A DNA stretch of 64,000 nucleotides from Strigamia acuminata. Taxonomy: Eukaryota > Arthropoda > Chilopoda > Geophilomorpha > Linotaeniidae. Shown here piece by piece: positions 31,501 through 40,985 of the stretch. The notes under the pieces were generated by a model. That model ran no database searches and was not told the DNA's origin. It saw only the letters and a program-made list of their open reading frames with translations. Positions within the stretch are counted from its first letter, which is position 1. Each line of letters begins with the position of its first letter. The stretch spans positions 3,488,259 through 3,552,258 of the forward strand of contig OX442320.1 of the NCBI GenBank assembly GCA_949358305.1, given 5' to 3'. Both the position numbers and the translations under genes were made by a program.

Positions 31501-32531
31501 CTCGGCGCGGAAAATGGCGTGGAAAAAGAAGATTTCGCACACCACGCAAACACGAAGGCTTTGAGAGTGATATAGGCGTCGTCGGTGAAAAATCGAAGCA
31601 CTGCACTGTCACAAACACTAACTGAAGCACTGTCAAAGCGGAAACCGAGACGGGGATGCCAATGCTACAATTGGCACAAATAACCTCAGTTAAGTATCTC
31701 CCTAACGCCCTTTGCAAACCGCCTGGGGTCACGGAAACGTTAGGTGGCCCTGAGAAAGCCTTAACTGAGAATACACACTTCGCTTGCCCGACTGGGCAAA
31801 AGGGCAAAGTGGATTCTAATTGACCCAACCAAAATATCCCACTTAAATAACTAACAAAGGTAATTGCGACTGGAAGGAGAAATTGGTGAATCTATTGCGG
31901 TTGCAACCTCGTGCAATAAGAAAACACGGCTCGATTTTTCTCGAAAAAATCGGACAAAAAACGCAATTTGGATTCGAAAATCCAAATTCGTCTCATTAAA
32001 TGAGGCTCTTCACAAAAATGCGTTGAAAATAAACAAATCGTCGATACTATATACACACCGGGGTGTATATAGCGAGAAAACGTCTCGTTTCCGTCGAAAA
32101 ATCGTCGAAAAATAAAATCGACGCGAAAATCTGAAAATATAAAGAAAATTCGCCTCGAAAACCGCGAGACCGCGCGAATTCGGACGAAATTAGACGTGGA
32201 ATCGTATGGTGGACAACCCTGGCTGTCTCCAAACGCCGGTGACACGTCGTCAATTCGAAAAATCGACGAAAAACTGAAAAAAGAAGAAAATTCGCCTAAA
32301 AATTCGCGAGACCGCGCAATTTTTGGCGAAATTAAACGTAGAATCGTGTGGTGGACAACACTGGTCGTGTCCAAACGTCGGCGATACGTCGTCGATACGA
32401 AAATAGGCCCGAGCGTCGATGGATTCTGCAAAAACACAAATCGCCGCGAAAATTCGCGAAATTCGCGAAAATTTTCGGCGATAAAAGGAAAAATGGTTAT
32501 GCAAACAAGCCAACCATCCTCTGCTACCAAT
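31501..32531 (-). other. Leader of Copia-1, with tandem repeats and primer-binding site
   Basis: About 1 kb between the 5' LTR and gag. Roughly 32104-32400 is a two-copy tandem repeat with an offset of 142 bp (for example aagaaaattcgcct at 32142 and 32284), rich in cgaaaaatcg. The primer-binding site lies opposite 32512-32529 (aaccatcctctgctacca), 2 bp from the LTR, complementary to initiator tRNA-Met. The part near 31700-31865 is conserved with the Copia-3 leader. Short ORFs here are not supported. Confidence 0.78.
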
Positions 32532-33075
32532 TGAACGTTAGTAGCAGAGGCGAGCGGCGCAAATTCGGTATAAACCGAGTGTGTGGAAGCGAAAATGGCG
32601 GCGTCGTGTCTCTGACACGAACGTAAAAGCGACGTGACCGATTCCAAACAAAGCGCGCGGCAAAATGCCGCTTATCTGCGCTTAAATAGCACAGAAGGTG
32701 CTGTAAAACAATACTAAAGACTCTAAAATAATAGGCATTTAATATAAACAAGAAAAAGCTTACATATGGGATCCTTTTCAAAGGGAAAATCAATAGGAGA
32801 GCACACATCGCTGTGCGCGGCCATCTTGGATGGGAAAAAAACATAAGCAACGACACCTTGTGTCGGAATTATGCATTACATAAAAATAAAACATGTGATA
32901 ACATAAAAATATAGCTAGGGAATGCATGATGCTTCATGCCTAAATGCATAAAGCAAACATAATACCAAAGTAAATAAACATGTGAATTAATACATCGAGA
33001 TAATTAAACTAAACAATCAAAATGTGATTCTATATCACATCGACATAAAACATTTGGGTTTCTCAAAAACCAACA
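32532..33075 (-). repeat. 5' LTR of Copia-1 (544 bp)
   Basis: Reads identical to the 3' LTR. It abuts the CTCGC duplication at 33076-33080, after which ORF3 of Gypsy copy B resumes in frame. Confidence 0.97.
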
Positions 33076-35190
33076 CTCGCCACTATCGACGACAACTCTG
33101 ACACCGCGCTGCCATATTTTTACCAACGCAAGCCACCATGCTCGATAAATCCAAATCCAAATCGAGAGCAACAATTAGCCATCAAGGTGCGCAACACTTT
33201 GGCGTCCTCATCATCAGCACTTCCACACGATCCGACTCGCGACACAGAGACAGAACAATTCGTGCCCAGACCTTCGGCAGAGACGGTTGCCAAAGCAGCC
33301 GAAAAGATGGCGACGCTCACCATTTCCGCCAAAGAGGACACTGAAAGTTTGTACTCTAATTCTACCGTGTCTAATGTTGAATTTTCAACTCCACCAGCAG
33401 AAATGGCGCCACGACCAGTGCCACAACTGCAGTTTATTCCCGAATCACCAGTGTTAGCGGACGATTCTGCGCAAGAAACATTGCGCAAAGAGAGCATGGA
33501 CGATTCTCAACAATCTGTTGCCGCCGCTAGACTTCCAGAATTCGACGCACAATCCACAATGAGTGTGACCCCGTCGATTCTGGACATCACCAACGAAATT
33601 CGCGGTAGTGTTCCCACCGCCAAAATAAGTGATGTGCGCAGACTGGAACGAAAGATGATAGACATTCGCGACATCGACATTCCGTCTGCCAAAACTGACT
33701 TTTCTCGGCTGCGTGGACCGCCACTGAGCGCTAGACTTTTACCAGCAACAAAAGCGCAATTATCAGCGTCAACGCCGAGTTTACAAATTCCTAATCCAAA
33801 TACTGACAATTCAAATATTAATATATCTGCCGATCTTTTTCCAGCTTCAACCGTCTCTGCTGCTTCGGCTGATGTACTTTCACAAACTTACACGATCTCG
33901 CCAACTGCACCAGCAATCGAAGTTCCATCGTGTCAGCAGGCAAAACTTTCAAAAGTTCCGACTTTGCCCGTGACGCCGATTACTTATGCGCACTTCCCTG
34001 AGCGCAATGTAATTTCGACAACGTCGTCCGGCGCCAACTTTAATATGTCAACCACAACGGCTGCCACCGCAAAAATTCCGGTAACGTCGACTCTCGTGTC
34101 GGACTCATCACCCTACCGATCCCGACTCGACTGCGCAATTCCAAATATCGGAACCGGTTTATCATTCAAAAGGGTTGCCTCCCGTTGTGAACTAGCCTAT
34201 GATAAGTATGGAGTGACCCAAAAACCCGTCAACTCGTTGGAAGTCGTAGAGGAATTCTTGCGAAAATTCGAGGTCCAGATCTCCATCAAGGGACCTGGAG
34301 TTTCCCAGACCCGCTTCCAAATTCCATGGAAAGCTTGGAACACTTTGATCACTTTCATGATGGTCGAAGATTTCAGCGTCTACCAAGGAGATTTTCGTGT
34401 GACTCTCAAGGAGATGATGGACAGACGGCCTCACATTGCGCGACAGGTTGAAAAGCGAATGTCCGAGTGTAACACGTACGACTCCGAGACGGCAGTTGAG
34501 ATCCTGATATGGACGCTTCATCGTGAGATTTCCGTCTATCTTTACAAAGTCCAGGACACCAGGGACTATCACAACATGATGGAGGAGAAGAGACGCCAAG
34601 AGCGAGACGCGGAACACGAATTGGAGAAAACTCGAGTTGCAGAAGCCCACCGCAAAGCAGCCGAACGCGAAGCTCGTGAACAAGCGGAAAAAGAGGAAGA
34701 AAAGAGACGGTCGGATGAATTGCGCCTTCAAGAATTGCGCAATCTGATGACGGATTCAGGATTCTACCCGATGACGGCACCATCTATTCCACCGGCCCAA
34801 GGATCGCAAATTTGGGATGACACGCCCCCTCGCATCACTCTGGAGCTGCTCCCTAGCCTTTTGCCTCCGGCTGCGGTCGAGTGCAATTTTGCAAATGCAA
34901 ATGGACCGTGCCTCCAATTTGGGATGTCCGCCGCATCTGTCCGACAACTTTTCCAGTCCCTCGCGTCTGCAGACCTACGCATGAGTCCGGAAGAGGCTAA
35001 ACCACTCCTCAATTCGCTGTATCGCCGATACGGAGAACTCTTCTTGGACCATTGTAAGGCTGAGATTAACCGGCAGGGTGCCACCAACTACCGAGATGCA
35101 ATGAGAGTTGTAGTCAACGTAGCGTTGAATATGATTAAGTCATTTCGAATGCCAACACCTTACCGCACCTTGTCAGGTAATTCTCAATAA
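33076..35190 (+). pseudogene. ORF3 of Gypsy copy B, C-terminal part
   Basis: 704 codons continuing the frame left at 25710, so the uninterrupted protein would have about 929 residues. The first part matches the visible ORF3 of copy A and is Ser/Thr/Pro-rich. A globular-looking region lies around 34190-34560. It is followed by a highly charged heptad-rich stretch (34582-34745, about residues 727-782; Glu, Lys, Arg and Ala dominate) that should form a coiled coil. A Cys/Leu-rich C-terminal region ends in LSGNSQ. There is no transmembrane segment and no envelope motif. I do not recognise the family. It could be a structural or nucleic-acid-binding accessory protein; the function is unknown. Confidence 0.85.
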
Positions 35191-35344
35191 ACAATAACAA
35201 TTTCTTTGAAATAGATATTCTACGGGACAGCTACATCGTCACTCGGAAAACCGTAGGACTACCCATTATGCGCCACCATTCTCTTTGCGCAACTTAAATC
35301 AACAAATCACCACCGAAAAAGTGAACTTCATCATTTCTGCTCAT

Positions 35345-35740
35345 CAGACGGTATGGGAATATTTCCTTACAGCGCCCGTGTAAAATTCCTCATTCGAGTT
35401 ACGGAACTGGTCCTATTCTCATCCTCATATATGAGCCGGAAATTGAAAGTATTTCATCTCAGCTATTCGTTTAGTGCCCCGAGAGCAACTCCTTATAGCG
35501 CCCGCCTAAAATTTCTCTACGGAGTTGCGGAACTGGTTTTGTTTCTCGCCATTATCACGGGAGCTAGTGAAATATTTCATCATCAAAATTCATCTCACAC
35601 GTCCTAGAGCATCAATTTCTTATAGCGCCCTCCTAAAATTTCTCTACGGAGTTGAGGAACTGATTTTGTGTTCTGGCCGTTGTGTTTATGTTTCTCATCA
35701 TCATCATTTTGTGTTAAGTGTTCTTCAACAAGTGTAATAT
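35345..35740 (+). repeat. 127-bp tandem repeat, three diverged copies, in the Gypsy 3' region
   Basis: The core agcgcccgcctaaaattt and the following ggagttgcggaactggtttt recur with starts at about 35371, 35497 and 35624. The period is 126-127 bp and copies are diverged. Confidence 0.8.
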
Positions 35741-36986
35741 TCCACAGACTGCTGGAAACATTTATTGCGCAAATTTATCTGATCTTCATCACCGCTGGAT
35801 AAGTGCTCCAAAAGTGAAGTGTTAATTTTATTATGTTTATTTTTAAATACTTTAGCATGAACAGTTAGCCGAACAATTACGAGACTTTTATTTGCTATAG
35901 TGTTTTCCCCATTATTATTATTTTCATTATTATAATTTTATTATACTGTGATATTTTCGAATTTAAATCCTGACTTATTCCAGAAATTATTCTAATTTTT
36001 AAAATTCCTCAAAATTGAGATGATTAAATTTAATTTTAGTTTGTATCATTTGAATTACTGGAATAAGTCATGATAGTGATAATTATTTGTGATATTCATA
36101 ATTATGATATATTAGTGTGATTTTTCAAATTTAGTGTTTCTTCAATTTTCATAATGCCTAATATTTCTAACTGTGATAATTTTCCCGTGGCAACCGGTCC
36201 GGTTGTGCATGAGGATACCTTAATCCCTATTTTTATTATTTCCCTTTAATGATTCCAAATAGTGTCATGTTTATATTTTTTGTTTATCGCGCCAACATTG
36301 CGCAATTTTCATATTTTCTGTTTATTTCTCCCATCATTCCTTATATACCTACCTGATGTTAAGATTACATTCATGTATCGTATCCCTTACCTTGTTTTGT
36401 TTTGCGCATTCATTTGCGCCATTATCCTAAAAAAAAAAGGTATCCAATCCGAATAAAACCCCTTGTTCGTAAGATAAACTCTCTTGTGACGTTCTTTATT
36501 TGTATTATTTTTCGTGTTTAAAATTTATCCGCGTAGAAATTTATTGCTTCGTTTTACAAAGCAAATGGGTAAAATAATTTTATTGTGATGACTTAAATTG
36601 AAAGTGTATAGCCTCGAGTCCGTCCTAACCTAAAAAATTTTAGTCCACGTCCCCCCTGTAAGTGTCGCGTGTTTAGTTCGTCTTGTCTTCGTCCATATCA
36701 AAATTGTTTAGCCTTTATTCGATGAGTTTTATACGGTTTATTTGAAAATGTTTGTTTATTATTCTCAAGCTTCCTGATGAGTTAATTTTTGATTTTTGTT
36801 ATTATTATTACCTGGTGACGACCCCTAAGTCTCATAATCATCATATTTAACCAAGATCATATTTAATCAAGAGTATATTAGTCTAGACATTTATTTCATA
36901 TGTTAACCAAGATTGTATTTATTGTTGTATTATTTTGAGTGAGTCTCTCTCTCTTTGCCTTTATTCAGCAACCATAATAAAGGTTT

Positions 36987-36999
36987 AAGGGGAGGGGGA
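36987..36999 (+). other. Polypurine tract of Gypsy copy B
   Basis: aaggggaggggga directly precedes the TGTCACG start of the 3' LTR, as required for plus-strand DNA priming. Confidence 0.8.
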
Positions 37000-37674
37000 T
37001 GTCACGGGCACGTCTACCCGCCTATTTTTTATTTTAGAATAACCCAATTTCATTTCTTATAATATTTTCTTGTTTCTCTCACTTGTGATGATTCATCTCA
37101 CTTACTCATCTTCAGTTAATGAATGCGCAATCTGGATGATGCGCATATCATTATTCTTAACAATTGAACTCCTATTTTCACCTTTCCACCCCCTTCTCTA
37201 ATTGATCTGACCAGTCACATGACTGAGTTTTCTTCTTTCCAATCATCCTAAGTTTAATCACTTCTTCTTATGCTCTCTACTGGATAACACCATTCTCCTT
37301 TAGTAACATTTAGATTTAGTCCTCTATTATTTGCGCCTTCAACAAGCGCTCCTACATCTAACCCTATTGCGCTATTTTCTAAGCCGACATCTTTTATATT
37401 ATCACTGCCCGATGATATCCCCTTTCCACTTTAGGTTTATATCATCGTGCTTTCATTCTTTTACGCCTACAAACACCCGTCGTAAGCAAGGAACTGTCCA
37501 ATATAAATTATGTTAGTCAAACGCGAGTATTAGGTTTCCTGAGTTTCTGGATGTCCACATTTGAAGGAAACAAGGTTTAGGGAAATCTACGAACTTTGCC
37601 CATTACTATTGCGCGGATTAGTTTTTGCGCGATATTGTTAGGAATTAATTATACCAACAGAATTAATCGTGACA
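37000..37674 (+). repeat. 3' LTR of Gypsy copy B (675 bp)
   Basis: Same ends and length as the 5' LTR, with about one difference by eye (near 37432). It is followed by the CATT duplication and the interrupted minisatellite. Confidence 0.96.
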
Positions 37675-38093
37675 CATTTTTAGTGTAAAAATTGCATTTT
37701 TAGTGTAAAAATTGCATTTTTAGTGTAAAAATTGCATTTTTAGTGTAAAAATTGCATTTTTAGTGTAAAAATTGCATTTTTAGTGTAAAAATTGCATTTT
37801 TAGTGTAAAAATTGCATTTTTAGTGTAAAAATTGCTTTTCAGAGACAAAAATTGCATTTTATAGGCAAAAATCACATTATTGAGGCAAAAATAGCACTAT
37901 TGAGGCAAAATTCAATATTTTTAGGCAAAAATAGCATTTTTTTTCAAAAAAAGGACATTTTTAACTTAAGAAATTACATTTTTTGGGTAAAAGGAATATT
38001 TTAGAAATGTAAAACTGCATTTATTAAATAAAACGTAAATTTTTTCAGCCAAAAATTGCTTTTTTTCAGCAAAAAAATTTTTTTTTTTAAATA
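37675..38093. repeat. 20-bp AT-rich minisatellite (right half) and its decayed edge
   Basis: About eight near-perfect 20-bp units continue the array left at 11126. From about 37836 the units decay into related forms (gcattttataggcaaaaatc and similar) until about 38093. Homogeneous centre and decayed edges are typical of a tandem array kept uniform by unequal exchange. Confidence 0.88.
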
Positions 38094-38096
38094 TTT

Positions 38097-38310
38097 GATT
38101 ATTCGGCCGAATACCGAATATTCGGCCATGGTATTCGGTTCCGAATATTCGGTATTCGGTTATTCGGCCATGGTATTCGGTTCCGAATATTCGGTATTCG
38201 GTTATTCGGCCATGGTATTCGGTTCCGAATATTCGGTATTCGGTTATTCGGCCATGGTATTCGGTTCCGAATATTCGGTATTCGGTTATTCGGCCTTTTT
38301 GGTATTCGGT
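38097..38310. repeat. 42-bp ATTCGG-rich tandem array
   Basis: The unit ggccatggtattcggttccg plus 22 bp more recurs at 38124, 38166, 38208 and 38250, with partial copies at both ends. The unit contains internal palindromes (ccgaatattcgg). Because 42 is a multiple of 3, frames stay open on both strands, which creates spurious ORFs. Confidence 0.95.
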
Positions 38311-38323
38311 GCAACCTTAATAT

Positions 38324-38558
38324 AAACGCTGTTTGTCGGGCAGTCGCGGGAGCTACTTCAATTCCTGGGCCTGGAAACATCGGAGCAGCATCGAAAACCG
38401 GTATGGTATGCTGTAGGATAGTAGCACCGGCTCTTTTACGGGTCGTCACGAATCTGGTCGGGGAACTCGCTTGGGACACTGGTGGTGAAGTTTGCGGTGA
38501 AGTCTGCGGTGATACATGAGGAGAAGTGTGAATCGACGCTGGCATAATGGAAATTTCG
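38324..38558 (-). pseudogene. Copia-3 integrase-RT linker fragment
   Basis: It encodes SPTRFVTTRKRAG...ILQHTIPVFD, matching the linker SPNRFITLRRRQG...VHQHTVPVFD of Copia-1. It ends at RQTAF, one residue before the conserved Trp-Arg-Tyr of Copia-1, where the ATTCGG-rich sequence takes over in the same open frame. Confidence 0.85.
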
Positions 38559-38563
38559 TCAAT

Positions 38564-39333
38564 ACAGGGTGTCCCGCCAAACACCTACCAGGTGAATTAT
38601 TTCATAATCATGTTAATTCAAAAAACTTTTGATTATGACTTTAAGTAAATGACATGTGACGAATTCAATGAAACATGTTAAATTCATGTGACATTGTTGA
38701 ATCACTGTTTTGCAACTCGTAACTTTTAAACCAACAATGCTACGCAAAAAATGTCAATTGCAAAGTTGTAGAGCACCTTCTAATTAATCTAGAACTGTTC
38801 TTAAAAACTTATCTTTTACTGAAAAGTTTTGAGAAAAAAAGGTTTGAAATGTTAGTCTACTCAGCTTTGTAACTCAGCTTTGTAACTTAAAACTATTGAG
38901 GCAACCAAGCTAATTCTCAATTAGGACACTTTATTGGGTCATACTTGTAAGTAGAAGAGAGGAAACACAAAAGAAAAGAAATAATTTATTTTGGAAATAC
39001 ATTCCAACATGATAGTTTTAGGTTACAAAGCTGTGTAGAATAACATTTCAAACCTTTTTTTCTCAAAACTTTCCAGTAAGAAATAATTTTTTTAAAAACA
39101 GTTCTAGACTAATTAGATGGTTTTCTACAACTTTGCAATTGACATTTTTTGCGTAGCATTGTTGGTTTAAAAGTTACGAGTTGCAAAACAGTGATGCAAC
39201 AATGTCACATGAATTTAACATGTTTCATTTAATTCGTCGCTTGTCATTTACTTAAATTCATAATCAAAAGTATTTTTAAATTTACAAGATTGTGATATAA
39301 TTCACCTGGTAGGTGTTCGGCAGGACACCCTGT
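38564..39333. mobile_element. Foldback/MITE-like element with long inverted repeats
   Basis: About 770 bp with termini ACAGGGTGTCC...GGACACCCTGT. Both arms, about 320-330 bp, are inverted copies of each other (left to about 38896, right from about 39012) around a loop of about 115 bp. No transposase is encoded, so it is non-autonomous. No clear target duplication is visible; a TA target is possible on the left but not matched on the right. The family is not assigned. Confidence 0.85.
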
Positions 39334-39902
39334 TGTAGGAGAGGTGGAAAATATGCACGAATTAATCGTGCAAACAAAGGCAAAACGACGAGAAACGAAA
39401 CAATAATGGCGGCGACCGACCCGGGCGCGCGTTATCGTAACTGGCGGCGACGTCTGCACGACGTGCACAAATACGGCGATAGAAAACGCCGTGACAACAG
39501 TTTGCACTTATAGTAGGCGTGCAAAAGGACTAAACACTTATAAAATAATAAAGTTTAATGGTAAAATGATAAACTTACACAAAGGAATCCTAATTTGGAT
39601 GAGTAGCATTGGAAAACGACCGTGTGTCGCCATGTTGGATTGAGAATACAAAGATACGCCATCTGGCGTTAATAACGAATATTATATAAACTCTAGATTG
39701 CTAGATATAGCAAGATGCTCAATGTAAACAGACAAATAAGCAAATGCATTGTACTAAATGCATAGTAAATAATCAAAAAAAAAGAATAACGATACGGGAA
39801 GTTAATAATACATCGAAATACAGTTAATGTGTGATAAATAACGATAAAACAACGTAACGTAATATAACGGGATCCATATTAGATCAAATGATGTGTTATA
39901 CA
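39334..39902 (-). repeat. Solo LTR 1 (569 bp), Copia-1-like family
   Basis: Termini TGTAGGAG...TTATACA. Flanks are TCAAT (38559-38563, now displaced by the foldback element) and TCAAC (39903-39907), a 5-bp duplication with one mismatch. It shares the gccatgttggat and gatacgccatctgg blocks with the Copia-1 LTR. Confidence 0.85.
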
Positions 39903-39907
39903 TCAAC

Positions 39908-40498
39908 ACCTGTATCGTCGATCTCGCGGTCAGTGTCGTCCCCCTGATTCAGGTCGATTGGATACGAAACTGAGCGGCACATACTTTCAGAGCTCGGTAG
40001 TGCTAAAGCACAGGCCTGCAGAAGTTGGCGTTCTGGCGTCAAAAATTGTTGTTGACTCGATTTAGCTGAGCTCGATTCTTCTTCCTCAGATTCCTCACCC
40101 GATGAGGAATGTTCATTTTCTGAATCCGAATGTTTAGGCCAATCCAAATATTGGACATTGTCATCAAACTGGACAGTTGATTGAGGAACGTTCCGACTTC
40201 CGAATGTCTTCAATTCCCGGTTGCGGTGCGAATTGAGCTGCGGGCTGTTCTTGGCCATTGCCATTTCGAATAGATCGACGATATGATTGTCTTTCGTCAA
40301 TTCGAACGTGGGTTGACTCGGTAACTTTGTTATCCACGGGATTCCAGATACGGTACCCACGAGTCCCGGTGGCGTAACCAACAATGTAACCTTCCCAGGC
40401 ACGCATCTGGAGTTTCTTGCGTGCCGGTGCGGTATAGTGAACCCAACACTTAGATCCGATTTTTCGAAAGAGCATGATGCCGCCACAAAATATACGGA
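39908..40498 (-). pseudogene. Copia-3 integrase C-terminus and linker fragment
   Basis: RKIGSKCWVHYTAPARKKLQ and the following GYATGTRGYRIWNPVDN match the region after the integrase core of Copia-1. The frame shifts near 40190-40260, after which QFDDNVQYLDWPKH and a Glu/Ser-rich tract continue in another frame. It ends at the duplication of solo LTR 1. Confidence 0.85.
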
Positions 40499-40503
40499 AC
40501 TTG

Positions 40504-40985
40504 TGTTGGGTTGCAAACCCATTTGGTAATGTTTAAACATTTGTTCCCGTGTTCGGTGATTTATTAGTTACGCACTTGTGGATATGTGTAACTTGCGCGT
40601 TGTTATGTACTGGGCTTTTGAGGAACTGACTGATTATGATTTTTAACCCTAGCTTGTTTCGTTCCGCAGTCAGTTCAATTTCACGTGACAATGCGCATCC
40701 AAATGTCGTCTGCTCAAATGAGCAAATATTGTTTATTTGTTATGTTTGAGTTATTGCTTAATATTTCAGTTTATATTCATTGTAAAGAATGAATCAATAC
40801 TGTATGGTAATGATTCATTCTATGATTATTGTTTGTAGTTGATTGACAGCAAATAGCCTCAATCAGGTGATCTTATCCGTTATTCCGATGAATAAAAAGA
40901 TGACGCATGCAAGTCGGTGTCGCGCACCATTTTAAATGCTGTTTCTACTGATTTCTTTGGACAACAGGCCCGGAATACCTTATCA
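40504..40985 (+). repeat. Solo LTR 2 (482 bp), unrelated third family
   Basis: Termini TGTTGGG...TTATCA with a perfect 5-bp duplication ACTTG (40499-40503 and 40986-40990). It shows no obvious similarity to the Copia-1 or Copia-2 LTRs. The TGTTGG start suggests plus orientation. Confidence 0.85.

Larger units (their letters stand above)
25715..33075 (-). mobile_element. Copia-1: full-length, apparently intact Ty1/Copia retrotransposon
   Basis: 7361 bp, inserted in ORF3 of Gypsy copy B with a perfect 5-bp duplication CTCGC (25710-25714 and 33076-33080). The two 544-bp LTRs read identical. It has a primer-binding site for initiator tRNA-Met, a polypurine tract and one unbroken gag-pol ORF. All criteria for a recent, possibly active, insertion are met. 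Confidence 0.97.
35191..36999 (+). other. Long 3' untranslated region of Gypsy copy B
   Basis: 1.8 kb between the ORF3 stop and the 3' LTR with no gene. Its first part holds a three-copy repeat of about 127 bp (see 35345-35740). Further on it is AT-rich. A 12-bp inverted pair (gacttattccag near 35971 and ctggaataagtc near 36058) could form a hairpin. It ends in a purine tract. Confidence 0.75.
11127..37674 (+). mobile_element. Ty3/Gypsy-type LTR retrotransposon, copy B (complete but carrying two nested Copia insertions)
   Basis: It is bounded by 675-bp LTRs in direct orientation and by a 4-bp target duplication CATT (11123-11126 and 37675-37678). The layout is LTR, primer-binding site, gag, pol, spacer, ORF3, a long 3' untranslated region, polypurine tract and LTR. 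Gag is interrupted by Copia-2 and ORF3 by Copia-1. Without them the element is about 14 kb, large for Ty3/Gypsy. Near-identical LTRs indicate recent insertion, and both Copia insertions are younger still. Confidence 0.96.

Noticed and set aside
31546-32647. Several ORFs of 80-250 codons in the Copia-1 leader and LTR
   Set aside because: They lie on both strands in a repetitive untranslated leader and cross the LTR boundary. None resembles a known protein.
34192-34783. Minus-strand ORFs opposite the ORF3 coiled coil
   Set aside because: They are antisense shadows of a biased charged stretch. The plus frame is collinear with copy A upstream and is the real one.
25035-35190. ORF3 as an ordinary host gene caught between elements
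   Set aside because: Both Gypsy copies have it at the same place, and in copy B it lies inside LTRs with a matching target duplication.
33187-35190. A separate gene of 667 codons starting at 33187
   Set aside because: The apparent start is GTG, and the frame is open back to 33076, where it joins the N-terminal part of ORF3 across Copia-1.
38097-38310. Telomere-like or centromeric satellite
   Set aside because: It has only about four full units of 42 bp and no canonical telomeric hexamer. It is a short local array.
40504-40985. Divergent coding part of Copia-3 between 40504 and 40985
   Set aside because: It has stops in all frames, TG...CA ends and a perfect ACTTG duplication. It is a solo LTR.
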